DNA of 18,545 nt from assembly GCA_948472605.1 (NCBI GenBank), contig CAOKUH010000015.1, positions 1 to 18,545 of the forward strand, given 5' to 3'. This DNA comes from an uncultured Mycoplasmatota bacterium (GTDB lineage: Bacteria; Bacillota_I; Bacilli_A; RF39; UBA660). A program made the position numbers and the translations under genes. Every line of letters begins with the position of its first letter. Within the stretch, counting starts at the first letter, position 1. Under the pieces are notes generated by a model. It made no database searches, was not told the DNA's origin, and saw only the letters and a list, made by a program, of their open reading frames with translations. Shown piece after piece: positions 1-6,488 of the stretch.

Positions 1-1
1 T

Positions 2-601
2 GATTGGACAGATAGTGCCCTTATGAATGTGTTAAATAACGGAGCATATTATAATCGAACAAGTGGTAATTGTCCAAATGGTAAAAATGGAGCAACAACA
101 GCATGTGATTTCAGTAGTAATGGAATAAATGAAGAAACAAAGAACATGATAGCCAGTGTTGTATGGAAACTAGGAGGGCATTCAACAAGTCAAGTAACAT
201 CAAGTGCAATATATGGCTACGAAAAAGGAAGTAGTGTATATAGTGGACGTCCAACAGAATGGATAGGACGTATAGGATTAATGTACCCAAGTGATTATGG
301 TTTTTCTGTTGGAGGAGATGTAAGAGCAACATGTTTAGGAGCCAATTTAGGCAGCTACAATACCAATAATTGTCATACCAATGATTGGTTATATAAAAGT
401 GGCACATATCAATGGTCATTGTTGCCTGCTAGTAGTAGTAGCACTCTTGTGTTTAGTGTGAATGGGTATGGTGATGTCAGCAGCAATAGTGCGGCTAATA
501 CCAATGCTGTCCTTCCTGTCTTGTATCTAGCATCTAACGTTGAAATAATAGGTGGCGACGGAACACTTGAAAATGCATTTGAACTTAAAAACGTGAGTTA
601 A
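2..601 (+). CDS. DGR target: exported C-type-lectin-like variable protein, 3' part only
   Basis: The reading frame is already open at base 2 (Asp-Trp-Thr-Asp-Ser-Ala-Leu then Met at 23), so the gene starts upstream of the window and only about 199 C-terminal residues are seen. The protein is rich in Trp, Gly, Tyr and Asn, with landmarks such as WIGRIGLMYPSDYGFSVGG (within the 80-100 region counted from Met 23) and a C-terminal VLYLASNVEIIGGDGT. This resembles the C-terminal lectin-like domain of exported gut-Firmicutes proteins that DGRs diversify. A variable repeat (415-517) encodes residues about 132-165 counted from Met 23, followed by 27 fixed residues. In that segment Asn codons of the template are replaced by Ala, Ser, Thr, Leu, Tyr and Asp. 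The likely role is variable surface ligand binding. Family assignment is by pattern and context; the DGR target role is directly supported by the TR/VR alignment. Confidence 0.85.
   Translation, partial: DWTDSALMNVLNNGAYYNRTSGNCPNGKNGATTACDFSSNGINEETKNMIASVVWKLGGHSTSQVTSSAIYGYEKGSSVYSGRPTEWIGRIGLMYPSDYGFSVGGDVRATCLGANLGSYNTNNCHTNDWLYKSGTYQWSLLPASSSSTLVFSVNGYGDVSSNSAANTNAVLPVLYLASNVEIIGGDGTLENAFELKNVS
415..517 (+). repeat. DGR variable repeat (VR)
   Basis: This 103-base segment aligns without gaps to 1661-1763 (constant offset 1246). There are 18 differences, 17 of them at template adenines: 417, 422, 428, 429, 438, 444, 446, 447, 456, 464, 467, 473, 480, 483, 489, 494 and 495. Position 466 (G for template T) is the only non-adenine difference. 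The last 22 bases (496-517) are identical and end in GCTGTCCTTCCT, the expected position of the initiation-of-mutagenic-homing (IMH) sequence. Similarity stops abruptly after 517. The 5' limit is less certain: matching remains loose back to about 401. Confidence 0.93.
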
Positions 602-602
602 A

Positions 603-630
603 GCGCCCAAGCACGAATATGTGCTGGCGT
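603..630 (+). other. GC-rich hairpin just after the target gene stop codon
   Basis: AGCAC (610-614) pairs with GTGCT (621-625) around a six-base loop. The stem extends outward as GCGCC (603-607) with GGCGT (626-630), leaving C608-A609 bulged. It begins directly after the stop codon of the variable gene in otherwise very AT-rich DNA. No T tract follows, so it is a poor intrinsic terminator. It may protect the mRNA 3' end or reduce readthrough. It could also serve as the cruciform that assists retrohoming in some DGRs, though it lies 86 bases past the VR, much farther than in the Bordetella phage element. Confidence 0.5.
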
Positions 631-664
631 CGCCGAATGAAAATAGAATAAAAAGGATATAGAA

Positions 665-1042
665 ATGAATGAGATAGTTTTAATAAAAAAGTCGGGGTAT
701 TTTTATAATTGTTATAATGATAATGCTGTGATAATTCATTATTTATTAAAATATAAAATGGTTCCAGGTAAAAGGAAAGTTGGTTTTCCTGTATCAAGTT
801 TAGAAAGAGTAAAACAAGTCTTAAATTACTATAAAATTAATTATGCTGTAGAAGATAAAGGAATAATTATTGAAAGTAAGGATTTTAAGAAGGTAAATAA
901 ATATGCGTTTGTGTTGAAAGATGCTTTAAGAGAAGTACAGATTGAAGATAGATTTATCTTAATAGAAAATGAAATTAGAAATTTAAGTGATAAAGATACA
1001 TTAAGAATATTGGAAGTACTTGAATATGAAGTTAGAAAGTGA
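665..1042 (+). CDS. DGR accessory protein resembling MutS domain I
   Basis: A 125-residue soluble protein with RBS AAAGGA about 8 bases before the ATG. The N-terminal part (about residues 9-60) contains GYFYNCYNDNAVIIHYLLKYKM, then GFPVSSLERVKQVLNYYKINYAVED. This follows the pattern of the MutS mismatch-binding domain I (G-x-FYE-x-F-x-x-A, then G-x-P-x-x-x-L near a KLI-x-x-G-x-x-VA segment). The rest is helical and charged. It has none of the later MutS domains and no ATPase, so it is not a mismatch repair protein. MutS-like small proteins have been reported beside some DGR reverse transcriptases, and the position between target and avd supports that reading. Its role in retrohoming is unknown; nucleic-acid binding is inferred. 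The family assignment is by eye and should be tested by profile search. Confidence 0.62.
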   Translation: MNEIVLIKKSGYFYNCYNDNAVIIHYLLKYKMVPGKRKVGFPVSSLERVKQVLNYYKINYAVEDKGIIIESKDFKKVNKYAFVLKDALREVQIEDRFILIENEIRNLSDKDTLRILEVLEYEVRK

Positions 1043-1379
1043 AAAATTTTTAATAGTAAAGAAAATTAAGATATTTATTTATCAATTAAACACAATTGTC
1101 TCGTTATTTCCTAATAGAGATTATGTCGGTAAGAATAAAATAGTTGAAGATAGTTTTCTCTTATTATCAGACATTTATTTAATAAATTTTAGTGATAAAA
1201 GTGATAATTTAAAAAAAGCAAATGTTTTGACTAAGATAAATATGTTGGATTTTTATTTAGAAAGAGCATATAAATTAAAATATATTAGTGAAAAACAATG
1301 TTTGAAATTAAGTAGTCTATTATTAGAAATTAATAATATGGTTACTTCTTGGCTATGGAATGACAAAATCAAAGGGTAA
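1026..1379 (+). CDS. avd: Avd-like accessory variability determinant (four-helix bundle)
   Basis: A protein of 117 residues, almost entirely alpha-helical by pattern. It has a hydrophobic helix near the N terminus (FLIVKKIKIFIYQLNTIVSLFP), a second helix around DSFLLLSDIYLI, a third around LTKINMLDFYLERAYKL, and a fourth around LKLSSLLLEINNMVTSWLW. The FP turn after helix 1 and the Trp near the end are typical of the Avd / four-helix family, which forms a basic pentamer that binds the DGR reverse transcriptase and template RNA. The start chosen is ATG 1026, with GGAAG at 1012-1016; an upstream TTG at 1020 has too little spacing. It overlaps the end of the preceding gene by 17 bases, which suggests translational coupling. 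Length fits the family (about 120 residues). Confidence 0.78.
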   Translation: MKLESEKFLIVKKIKIFIYQLNTIVSLFPNRDYVGKNKIVEDSFLLLSDIYLINFSDKSDNLKKANVLTKINMLDFYLERAYKLKYISEKQCLKLSSLLLEINNMVTSWLWNDKIKG

Positions 1380-1380
1380 A

Positions 1381-1668
1381 ATGTATCGTTATAAATTTAC
1401 TAAACTTGTTTATAAAGATACTATGGTAATTTTCTTAGAAAAGGGAAAATATATGAGTATAAAAGTTGATAAAGATATTTTAAATTATATTAAATTTAAA
1501 GATTTAAGCGATTTAAATAAAAATAATATTAATTATTTAGTTTTAGATGGGTTAAGTATAAAGCATATAAATAAATTTAATAATAATCGATATCAAATAT
1601 TTTATGTTAAAGTGAGATTAAGAAAAATATTTAGAGAGGAGTTTAGGGCAATTTTTAAAAGTAATTGA
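1381..1668 (+). CDS. Unknown basic protein between avd and the template repeat
   Basis: About 95 residues from ATG 1381, which has AAAGGG at 1371-1376 just upstream. An in-frame ATG at 1360 would overlap avd but lacks a visible ribosome site. The protein is rich in Lys, Asn and Tyr, begins with strand-like segments (YRYKFTKLVYKDTMVIFLEKG) and ends in a basic helix (VKVRLRKIFREEFRAIFK). I recognise no family. It is packed tightly behind avd, and its TGA stop (1666-1668) lies inside the region that aligns with the variable repeat, so coding DNA and template RNA overlap here. The basic tail and position suggest an RNA- or RT-binding accessory, which is inference only. Confidence 0.55.
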   Translation: MYRYKFTKLVYKDTMVIFLEKGKYMSIKVDKDILNYIKFKDLSDLNKNNINYLVLDGLSIKHINKFNNNRYQIFYVKVRLRKIFREEFRAIFKSN

Positions 1669-1763
1669 TGCCTAATAGTAGTAATAGCAATAATGTGTTT
1701 AATGTGAATAGTAATGGTAATGTCAACAACAATAATGCGAATAATACCAATGCTGTCCTTCCT
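1661..1763 (+). repeat. DGR template repeat (TR)
   Basis: This is the adenine-rich donor copy of the variable repeat at 415-517, same length with no gaps. Read in the target frame it is dominated by AAT/AAC Asn codons, the codon type from which adenine mutagenesis reaches the most amino acids. Of its 38 adenines, 17 differ in the VR; of its 65 other bases, one does (T1712). The 3' end is adenine-free (1751-1763). In the target frame the codon at 1662-1664 is TAA, which the VR carries as TCA, so a faithful copy reaching that far would truncate the target. Effective copying may therefore start just 3' of it, or mutation there may be selected. Confidence 0.93.
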
Positions 1764-1917
1764 AGAGCCTTTTATAATTCTTGTAATAAATAAGTTAAGG
1801 GTTATTTATCAATTGATATAAAAGACAAAAGTTGTCCTTGGCTTAGTTGCCTAAATAAAAACTATAGATGGAAAAAGTTTTACGAACAATCCTATAAACT
1901 ATAGTATTTTTTTATTT
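1764..1917 (+). ncRNA. TR-to-RT spacer, probable structured part of the template RNA
   Basis: A 154-base gap between TR and reverse transcriptase with no convincing gene. A similar-length spacer downstream of TR is part of the functional template RNA in the Bordetella phage DGR and binds RT and Avd; the role here is inferred from that. Visible structure includes a perfect short hairpin GACAA-AAG-TTGTC (1824-1836) and the longer ACTATAG/CTATAGT arms listed separately. The first ten codons after TR in the target frame stay open (R-A-F-Y-N-S-C-N-K, stop at 1791). Confidence 0.55.
1861..1913 (+). terminator. Terminator-like hairpin and T7 tract just before the RT start
   Basis: ACTATAG (1861-1867) is complementary to CTATAGT (1899-1905), enclosing 31 bases, and is followed by A and seven T (1907-1913). 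The RT ATG lies four bases later at 1918. The stem is AT-rich and the loop large, so termination efficiency is uncertain. It could set the 3' end of a separate template RNA and limit RT expression. Confidence 0.45.
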
Positions 1918-3018
1918 ATGAAAGATAAAATAAATATAAATAATTTGTTAGAAATATATGATAATGAAATATCTAAAAAAATTAAGAATAAGAGGAAATT
2001 AATAAAATTTGAAAAGAATAAAATGCAAAGCATAAATTATATAATTAATTCTTTAAAAGAAGAAAATTATTTTATTAAACATTATAATATATTTATGATT
2101 AATGAACCTAAATATAGAATAGTTATGTCTTTAAGAGTAAAAGATAAAATAGTAAATCATTTTGTAACAAGAGCTTGTTTAGAGGTTAAATTAAGCAAAT
2201 ACTTAGATATTAGAAATATTGCTGCTAGAAAGAATATGGGAATAGATTATGGTATTAAAAAATTAAAGAAATATTTAGAATTAAATAAAAAGTATAGTAA
2301 GTTTTATATCTTAAAATTAGATATAAGTAAATATTTTTATTCTATTGATCATGATGTTTTGAAGAATTTAATTAAAGATAAATTAGATGATTTTGAATAT
2401 AGGATAATTTCTAAGATAATAGATAGTACTAATGAAGAATATATTAATCAAAAAATAGAATATTTAAAAGTATTATATGAAAGTATTAATCCTAAAAGAA
2501 AAGATGAAATAGATAATATTCCATTTTATGAATGTGGTAAGGGATTACCAATTGGTAATATGACTAGCCAATTTTTGGCAATATTTTATTTATCTAAATT
2601 AGATCATTATATAGTTAATGATTTAAGATTGAAATACTATTTAAGATATATGGATGATTTTATTATTATTCATCATAATAAAGCGTATTTAGAGAATGCT
2701 AAAGATAAAATTATAAATATATTAGGAAAAGAATATAAGTTAGAAATAAATAAAAAGAAAACATTTATAGTAGATAATAAAGTTGGGTTTACATTTTTAG
2801 GTTATAAATTTAAAGTAATAAATAATAAAACTATTATTAATGTGAGTTCTAGTACGAGGAAGGGGATAATAAAAAGAATTAAAACTAATAGATTTAAATT
2901 TGCTAATGGCAAGAAAAGTTATGAAGAATTATTTAGCTCTATAACTAATTATAAACATGTTTTTAAATATGCAAGTAATATAAAAATTAGAAATGCTATA
3001 GATAAGTATTGGTTTTAG
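1918..3018 (+). CDS. DGR reverse transcriptase
   Basis: A 366-residue reverse transcriptase without extra domains, the usual size for DGR enzymes. The catalytic Asp of motif A is in LKLDISKYFYSID (D135). The DGR-specific variant of motif 4 is IGNMTSQ at 212-218, in place of the QGxxxSP of retron and group II intron enzymes. The active-site box is YMDD at 244-247. It makes mutagenic cDNA from the TR RNA with errors at adenines, which replaces the VR of the target gene. ATG 1918 follows a T tract and has no Shine-Dalgarno site, so translation may be weak or depend on RNA structure. Codon use is extremely AT-rich, more so than the target gene. It ends at 3018 in front of a terminator. Confidence 0.95.
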   Translation: MKDKININNLLEIYDNEISKKIKNKRKLIKFEKNKMQSINYIINSLKEENYFIKHYNIFMINEPKYRIVMSLRVKDKIVNHFVTRACLEVKLSKYLDIRNIAARKNMGIDYGIKKLKKYLELNKKYSKFYILKLDISKYFYSIDHDVLKNLIKDKLDDFEYRIISKIIDSTNEEYINQKIEYLKVLYESINPKRKDEIDNIPFYECGKGLPIGNMTSQFLAIFYLSKLDHYIVNDLRLKYYLRYMDDFIIIHHNKAYLENAKDKIINILGKEYKLEINKKKTFIVDNKVGFTFLGYKFKVINNKTIINVSSSTRKGIIKRIKTNRFKFANGKKSYEELFSSITNYKHVFKYASNIKIRNAIDKYWF

Positions 3019-3047
3019 TTAAAAATAACTAGGTGTTTTTTTTAACT
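3016..3047 (+). terminator. Intrinsic terminator after the DGR
   Basis: AGTTAAAAA (3017-3025) and TTTTTAACT (3039-3047) are perfect 9-base complements. An alternative compact hairpin, TAGTTA-AAAA-TAACTA (3016-3031), is followed by an eight-T run (3036-3043). Either fold ends transcription of the reverse transcriptase gene, whose TAG lies in the left arm. Confidence 0.65.
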
Positions 3048-3049
3048 CA

Positions 3050-3058
3050 TGTTATAAT
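3050..3058 (+). promoter_or_regulatory. Extended -10 promoter for pcrA
   Basis: TGTTATAAT is a perfect extended -10 (TGnTATAAT) ending at 3058, 26 bases before the pcrA ATG. No convincing -35 lies 16-18 bases upstream, as expected when the TG motif compensates. It overlaps the tail of the DGR terminator, so pcrA transcription starts immediately after the DGR ends. Confidence 0.6.
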
Positions 3059-3084
3059 TAAGTATAAGGGATAGGGTGGAAAAT

Positions 3085-5169
3085 ATGGATTATTTAGATA
3101 AATTGAATGTACAGCAAAGAGAGGCAGTAATGCATAAAGATGGTCCATGTTTGGTAATAGCTGGAGCAGGTTCTGGAAAGACAAAAGTACTAACAACAAG
3201 AATTGCTTATTTGATTGATGAAGGTATATCTTCTTATAATATTTTAGCTATTACTTTTACCAATAAAGCTGCAAAAGAAATGAGAGAAAGATTAGAAGTT
3301 CTAGTTCCAGATAATAATGTATTTGTGGGAACTTTTCATTCTTTTGGGGTACGTATTATTAGAGAAAATTATATGCATTTAGGTTTAGAACGTAATTTTA
3401 CAATATTAGATAGTGATGATGTTTTAAGTTTAATCAAAAAAATAATGAAAGATATGGGAATAAGTAAAGAAGATTGTGCTCCATCTTATATAAGAAATAG
3501 AATAAGTTTTATTAAAAATGAAATGTTAACTGATGCCGAAATAGAGAAATTTTTTAATAGTGATGCGGAACAAATAGCTTATGAAGTTTATAAAGAATAT
3601 ATTAAGGTTTTAAAGAAAAATAATTCAGTAGATTTTGATGATTTATTATTATTACCAGTAAAATTATTTAGTAGAAATGAAAGTGTTTTAGCTCATTATC
3701 AAGAAAAGTTTAAGTATATATTAATAGATGAATATCAAGATACGAATGAAGTACAATATAAGTTGTCTAAACTCTTAAGTTGCGCACATCAAAATATTTT
3801 TGTTGTTGGCGATCCAGACCAGTCAATTTATCAGTTTAGAGGGGCTAATTATAAAAATATTTTGAATTTCGAGAAAGATTATAAAGATACAATAGTTATT
3901 TCTTTAGAAGAAAATTATCGAAGTACCAAAATGATTTTAGATGCTGCAAATTCTGTAATAAAGAATAATAAAGATAGAAAAGAGAAAAATTTAAGAAGTA
4001 ATAAGGTTTTAGGAGCAAAAGTTAAGTATTTACGCAGTTATGATGAAAAACATGAAATAACTTTATGTATTGATGAAATAAAAAAATTATTAGATGATGG
4101 TTATAAAGCAAGTGATATGGCAGTATTTTATCGTACTAATGGCCAAGCTCGTATTGTAGAAGAGATGTTTATTAAAAATAATATGCCTTATAAAGTAGTT
4201 GGTAGTTATTATTTTTATCAACGAAAAGAAATTAAAGATTTAATTAGTTATTTAAGATTGATACTAAATCATCATGATGATATAAGTTTAAGAAGAGTAA
4301 TAAATGTTCCAAAAAGAAAAATTGGTGCTGCTTCTATTCAAGGAATAGAAAATATTGCTAATTTAAATGGAATATCAATGTTTGATGCTTTAAGTAAAGG
4401 AAAAGAAATAGAATTTAAAAATTTGATTTTAGAACTTAGTCATGATAGTGAATCTTTATCTTTAACTGAATTAATAGATTACGTATTAGAAAAATCAGGG
4501 ATGAAAAAGGAGCTAGAAGAAGAAAATAGTTTAGAAAGTGAATTAAGAATTGAAAATTTAATGGAATTTAAAAGTATAACTGCGTCATTTGAAGAAAGAA
4601 CGGGAAGTGTAAATTTAGGAGATTTTTTAGAGGAAATAAGTTTAATCGCTGATATGTCGGAACATAAAGAGTCAGGTAATGAAGTCACTTTAATGACTAT
4701 TCATAGTGCTAAAGGTCTTGAATTTGATGTAGTTTTCTTAATTGGGATGGAAGAAAATATTTTTCCTCATTCCAATTCACTAATGGAAAAAGATGGTATT
4801 GAAGAAGAGCGAAGACTTATGTATGTTGGTATAACTAGAGCTCGCGAGTTACTTTATATAACTAATGCTAAAAGAAGAATGTTATATGGTAAAGAAAGTA
4901 TTAATGCACCAAGTAGGTTTATTGAAGAAATAGACAGTGATTTAGTAGAAGTTAATAATAATAGTGTTAAAGAAGAAAAAAGTTTTAATATCGACAAAAT
5001 GTATAATGATAAAGATGTAGAGTATAAAAGTGGAGATGTAGTTGTACATGAAATGTATGGTAGAGGAGTGGTTATTGATGTTGATAAGATGTTAGTAACA
5101 ATTGCTTTTAATAATAAAGTTGGTGTTAAAAAGTTGATGAAAAATCATAAGAGTTTAAAAAAATTGTAG
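3085..5169 (+). CDS. pcrA: ATP-dependent DNA helicase PcrA/UvrD
   Basis: A superfamily 1A 3'-5' DNA helicase for repair and replication-fork maintenance. Visible motifs: Q motif LNVQQREAV (8-15), Walker A AGAGSGKT (26-33), motif Ia TFTNKAAKEM, motif II DEYQDT (215-220), motif III GDPDQSIYQFRGA, motif IV ENYRST, motif V TIHSAKGLEFDVVFL and motif VI EERRLMYVGITRARE. The C-terminal 50 residues (YKSGDVVVHEMYGRGVV and on) form the Tudor-like RNA polymerase-binding fold found in PcrA. ATG 3085 is preferred (AGGGTGG just upstream, MDYLDKLN as in relatives); GTG 3076 is possible and would add three residues. Length 694 is slightly shorter than usual. It is followed after 12 bases by an orphan gene and shares a strand with ligA, its frequent neighbour. 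Confidence 0.95.
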   Translation: MDYLDKLNVQQREAVMHKDGPCLVIAGAGSGKTKVLTTRIAYLIDEGISSYNILAITFTNKAAKEMRERLEVLVPDNNVFVGTFHSFGVRIIRENYMHLGLERNFTILDSDDVLSLIKKIMKDMGISKEDCAPSYIRNRISFIKNEMLTDAEIEKFFNSDAEQIAYEVYKEYIKVLKKNNSVDFDDLLLLPVKLFSRNESVLAHYQEKFKYILIDEYQDTNEVQYKLSKLLSCAHQNIFVVGDPDQSIYQFRGANYKNILNFEKDYKDTIVISLEENYRSTKMILDAANSVIKNNKDRKEKNLRSNKVLGAKVKYLRSYDEKHEITLCIDEIKKLLDDGYKASDMAVFYRTNGQARIVEEMFIKNNMPYKVVGSYYFYQRKEIKDLISYLRLILNHHDDISLRRVINVPKRKIGAASIQGIENIANLNGISMFDALSKGKEIEFKNLILELSHDSESLSLTELIDYVLEKSGMKKELEEENSLESELRIENLMEFKSITASFEERTGSVNLGDFLEEISLIADMSEHKESGNEVTLMTIHSAKGLEFDVVFLIGMEENIFPHSNSLMEKDGIEEERRLMYVGITRARELLYITNAKRRMLYGKESINAPSRFIEEIDSDLVEVNNNSVKEEKSFNIDKMYNDKDVEYKSGDVVVHEMYGRGVVIDVDKMLVTIAFNNKVGVKKLMKNHKSLKKL

Positions 5170-5181
5170 GAGGTTTTAAAG

Positions 5182-5547
5182 ATGAATGAAATTTATGGCT
5201 TATTAGAACAACATTGGTTTTTTGAAATGAAAAAAGGGAAAGTACTAAGTGTTTTACCAGATGGAACTAGCTGGGCATGGTTAATAAAAGAAGATAATTG
5301 TTTTATTTGGGATGGAGATTGTATTTTTGGTTATGATTTACTTGTTAATTTTCCATTTATTAAAGAAGAGATGATAGGTTGTTTTTTAAATATTTATTTA
5401 GAGGGAAGTTCTTTTGTTATAAAGTTAGAGAACAGATTAAGAGATGAAGGTAATAAAGATAATGAAGTAAAATATGTAGCAAGTGGTGCTTCAGTTTTAG
5501 ATGCGCTTTCAACTCTTAATGATGATTTAAGAAGTAATATGTTATAA
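5182..5547 (+). CDS. Conserved-looking hypothetical protein in the pcrA-ligA cluster
   Basis: A 121-residue soluble protein with strong RBS AGGAGG starting 5 bases after the pcrA end region, 15 bases before its ATG. It has no signal peptide or membrane segment. It is Trp-rich in the first half (HWFFEMKKGK, GTSWAWLIKEDNCFIWDGDC), suggesting a small mixed beta fold, and acidic near the C terminus with a possible helix ASVLDALSTLNDDLRSNM. I recognise no family or catalytic motif. It lies 12 bases after pcrA and 26 before the next gene, so it is almost certainly co-transcribed with them. Confidence 0.75.
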   Translation: MNEIYGLLEQHWFFEMKKGKVLSVLPDGTSWAWLIKEDNCFIWDGDCIFGYDLLVNFPFIKEEMIGCFLNIYLEGSSFVIKLENRLRDEGNKDNEVKYVASGASVLDALSTLNDDLRSNML

Positions 5548-5573
5548 AAAAAAGTATGTGAGGAGAAGAAAAT

Positions 5574-6488
5574 ATGGATTTAACATTAGTTGTTATGGCT
5601 GCTGGAGTAGGTAGTCGTTTTGGAGGATTAAAGCAAGCAACACCAGTTGATGAAGATGATAATTTTATTATAGATTATTCGGCATATGATGCTTTAAAGG
5701 CTGGTTTTAAAAAAATAGTTTTTATTATTAGAGAAGAACATTATGATTTATTTTTAAACACGATAGGTAAAAGATTAGAGGGTATTATAGAAGTATGTTA
5801 TGCCTTTCAAAAAATAGAAGATATACCAATTGATTTAGATATTAGTAAACGAACTAAACCATGGGGAACAGTTCAAGCAATATTAGCAGCGCGTAAGTTT
5901 GTTGATGGATCATTTGTAGTAATTAATGCTGATGATTTTTATGGAAAAAATGCTTTTTTAGCAGCTGCAAAATTTTTGAGAGAAGTTGATAAGCCATTTA
6001 CATATGCCAATATTTCATATGAATATGGAGTTACTAAAAGCTTAGAAGGTGCTGTAAAACGTGGAGTATTATCTTTAAATGGAGATAAAGTAGAATCTAT
6101 TGTGGAATCAAGTGTAGGGTTAGAAAATGGTAAAATAATTGCTAAACCTTTAGATGGAAGTAAAGCATTCGAAATAGAGGAAAATCATCCTGTTTCAATG
6201 AACTTTTTTGCTTTTCAAAATGATATTTTTCCTTTATTAGAAAAGTATTATCAAGATTATTTTAAACAAAGTGATGAATATATATTAGATAATGAAGTAT
6301 TGTTACCAAGTTGTTTGAAAGAAAATATAGAAAATGGCAAAATAATTATCTTAAATCAACCTAGTCAAAGTATATGGTTAGGTATGACTTATAAGGAAGA
6401 TTTGGAAAGTGTAAAAACAAATATTCAGAATTTAAAAAATGATGGGGTTTATGAACAACATTTATGGGCTGGTTTAAGTGAAAAGTAA
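5574..6488 (+). CDS. Sugar-1-phosphate nucleotidyltransferase family protein
   Basis: A 304-residue protein with a Rossmann-like NTP_transferase domain. The N-terminal signature MAAGVGSRFGGLKQ (8-21) matches the G-x-G-x-R/T-x-x-x-x-K nucleotide-binding loop. KPWGTVQAILAA (about 97-108) resembles the substrate loop. NADDFYG (about 122-128) carries the metal-binding Asp pair. A later SMNFFAFQ and the C-terminal IWLGMTYKEDL are also family-like. The expected reaction is NTP plus sugar-1-phosphate giving NDP-sugar and pyrophosphate; neither nucleotide nor sugar can be fixed from sequence. RBS GAGGAG precedes the ATG. Its stop overlaps the ligA start by 11 bases, indicating coupling. A cell-envelope polysaccharide role is inferred. 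Confidence 0.82.
   Translation: MDLTLVVMAAGVGSRFGGLKQATPVDEDDNFIIDYSAYDALKAGFKKIVFIIREEHYDLFLNTIGKRLEGIIEVCYAFQKIEDIPIDLDISKRTKPWGTVQAILAARKFVDGSFVVINADDFYGKNAFLAAAKFLREVDKPFTYANISYEYGVTKSLEGAVKRGVLSLNGDKVESIVESSVGLENGKIIAKPLDGSKAFEIEENHPVSMNFFAFQNDIFPLLEKYYQDYFKQSDEYILDNEVLLPSCLKENIENGKIIILNQPSQSIWLGMTYKEDLESVKTNIQNLKNDGVYEQHLWAGLSEK

Noticed and set aside
111..419. Antisense frame inside the variable-protein gene
   Set aside because: It is a shadow of the real + strand gene, with low-complexity His/Leu-rich translation and no ribosome site.
1674..1745. AAT-rich tract that looks like a trinucleotide microsatellite
   Set aside because: It aligns without gaps to 428-499 with changes confined almost wholly to adenines, so it is the DGR template rather than a slippage repeat.
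1918..3018. Retron or group II intron reverse transcriptase
   Set aside because: The SQ motif (IGNMTSQ), the lack of maturase or endonuclease domains, and the adjacent TR, VR and Avd identify a DGR enzyme.
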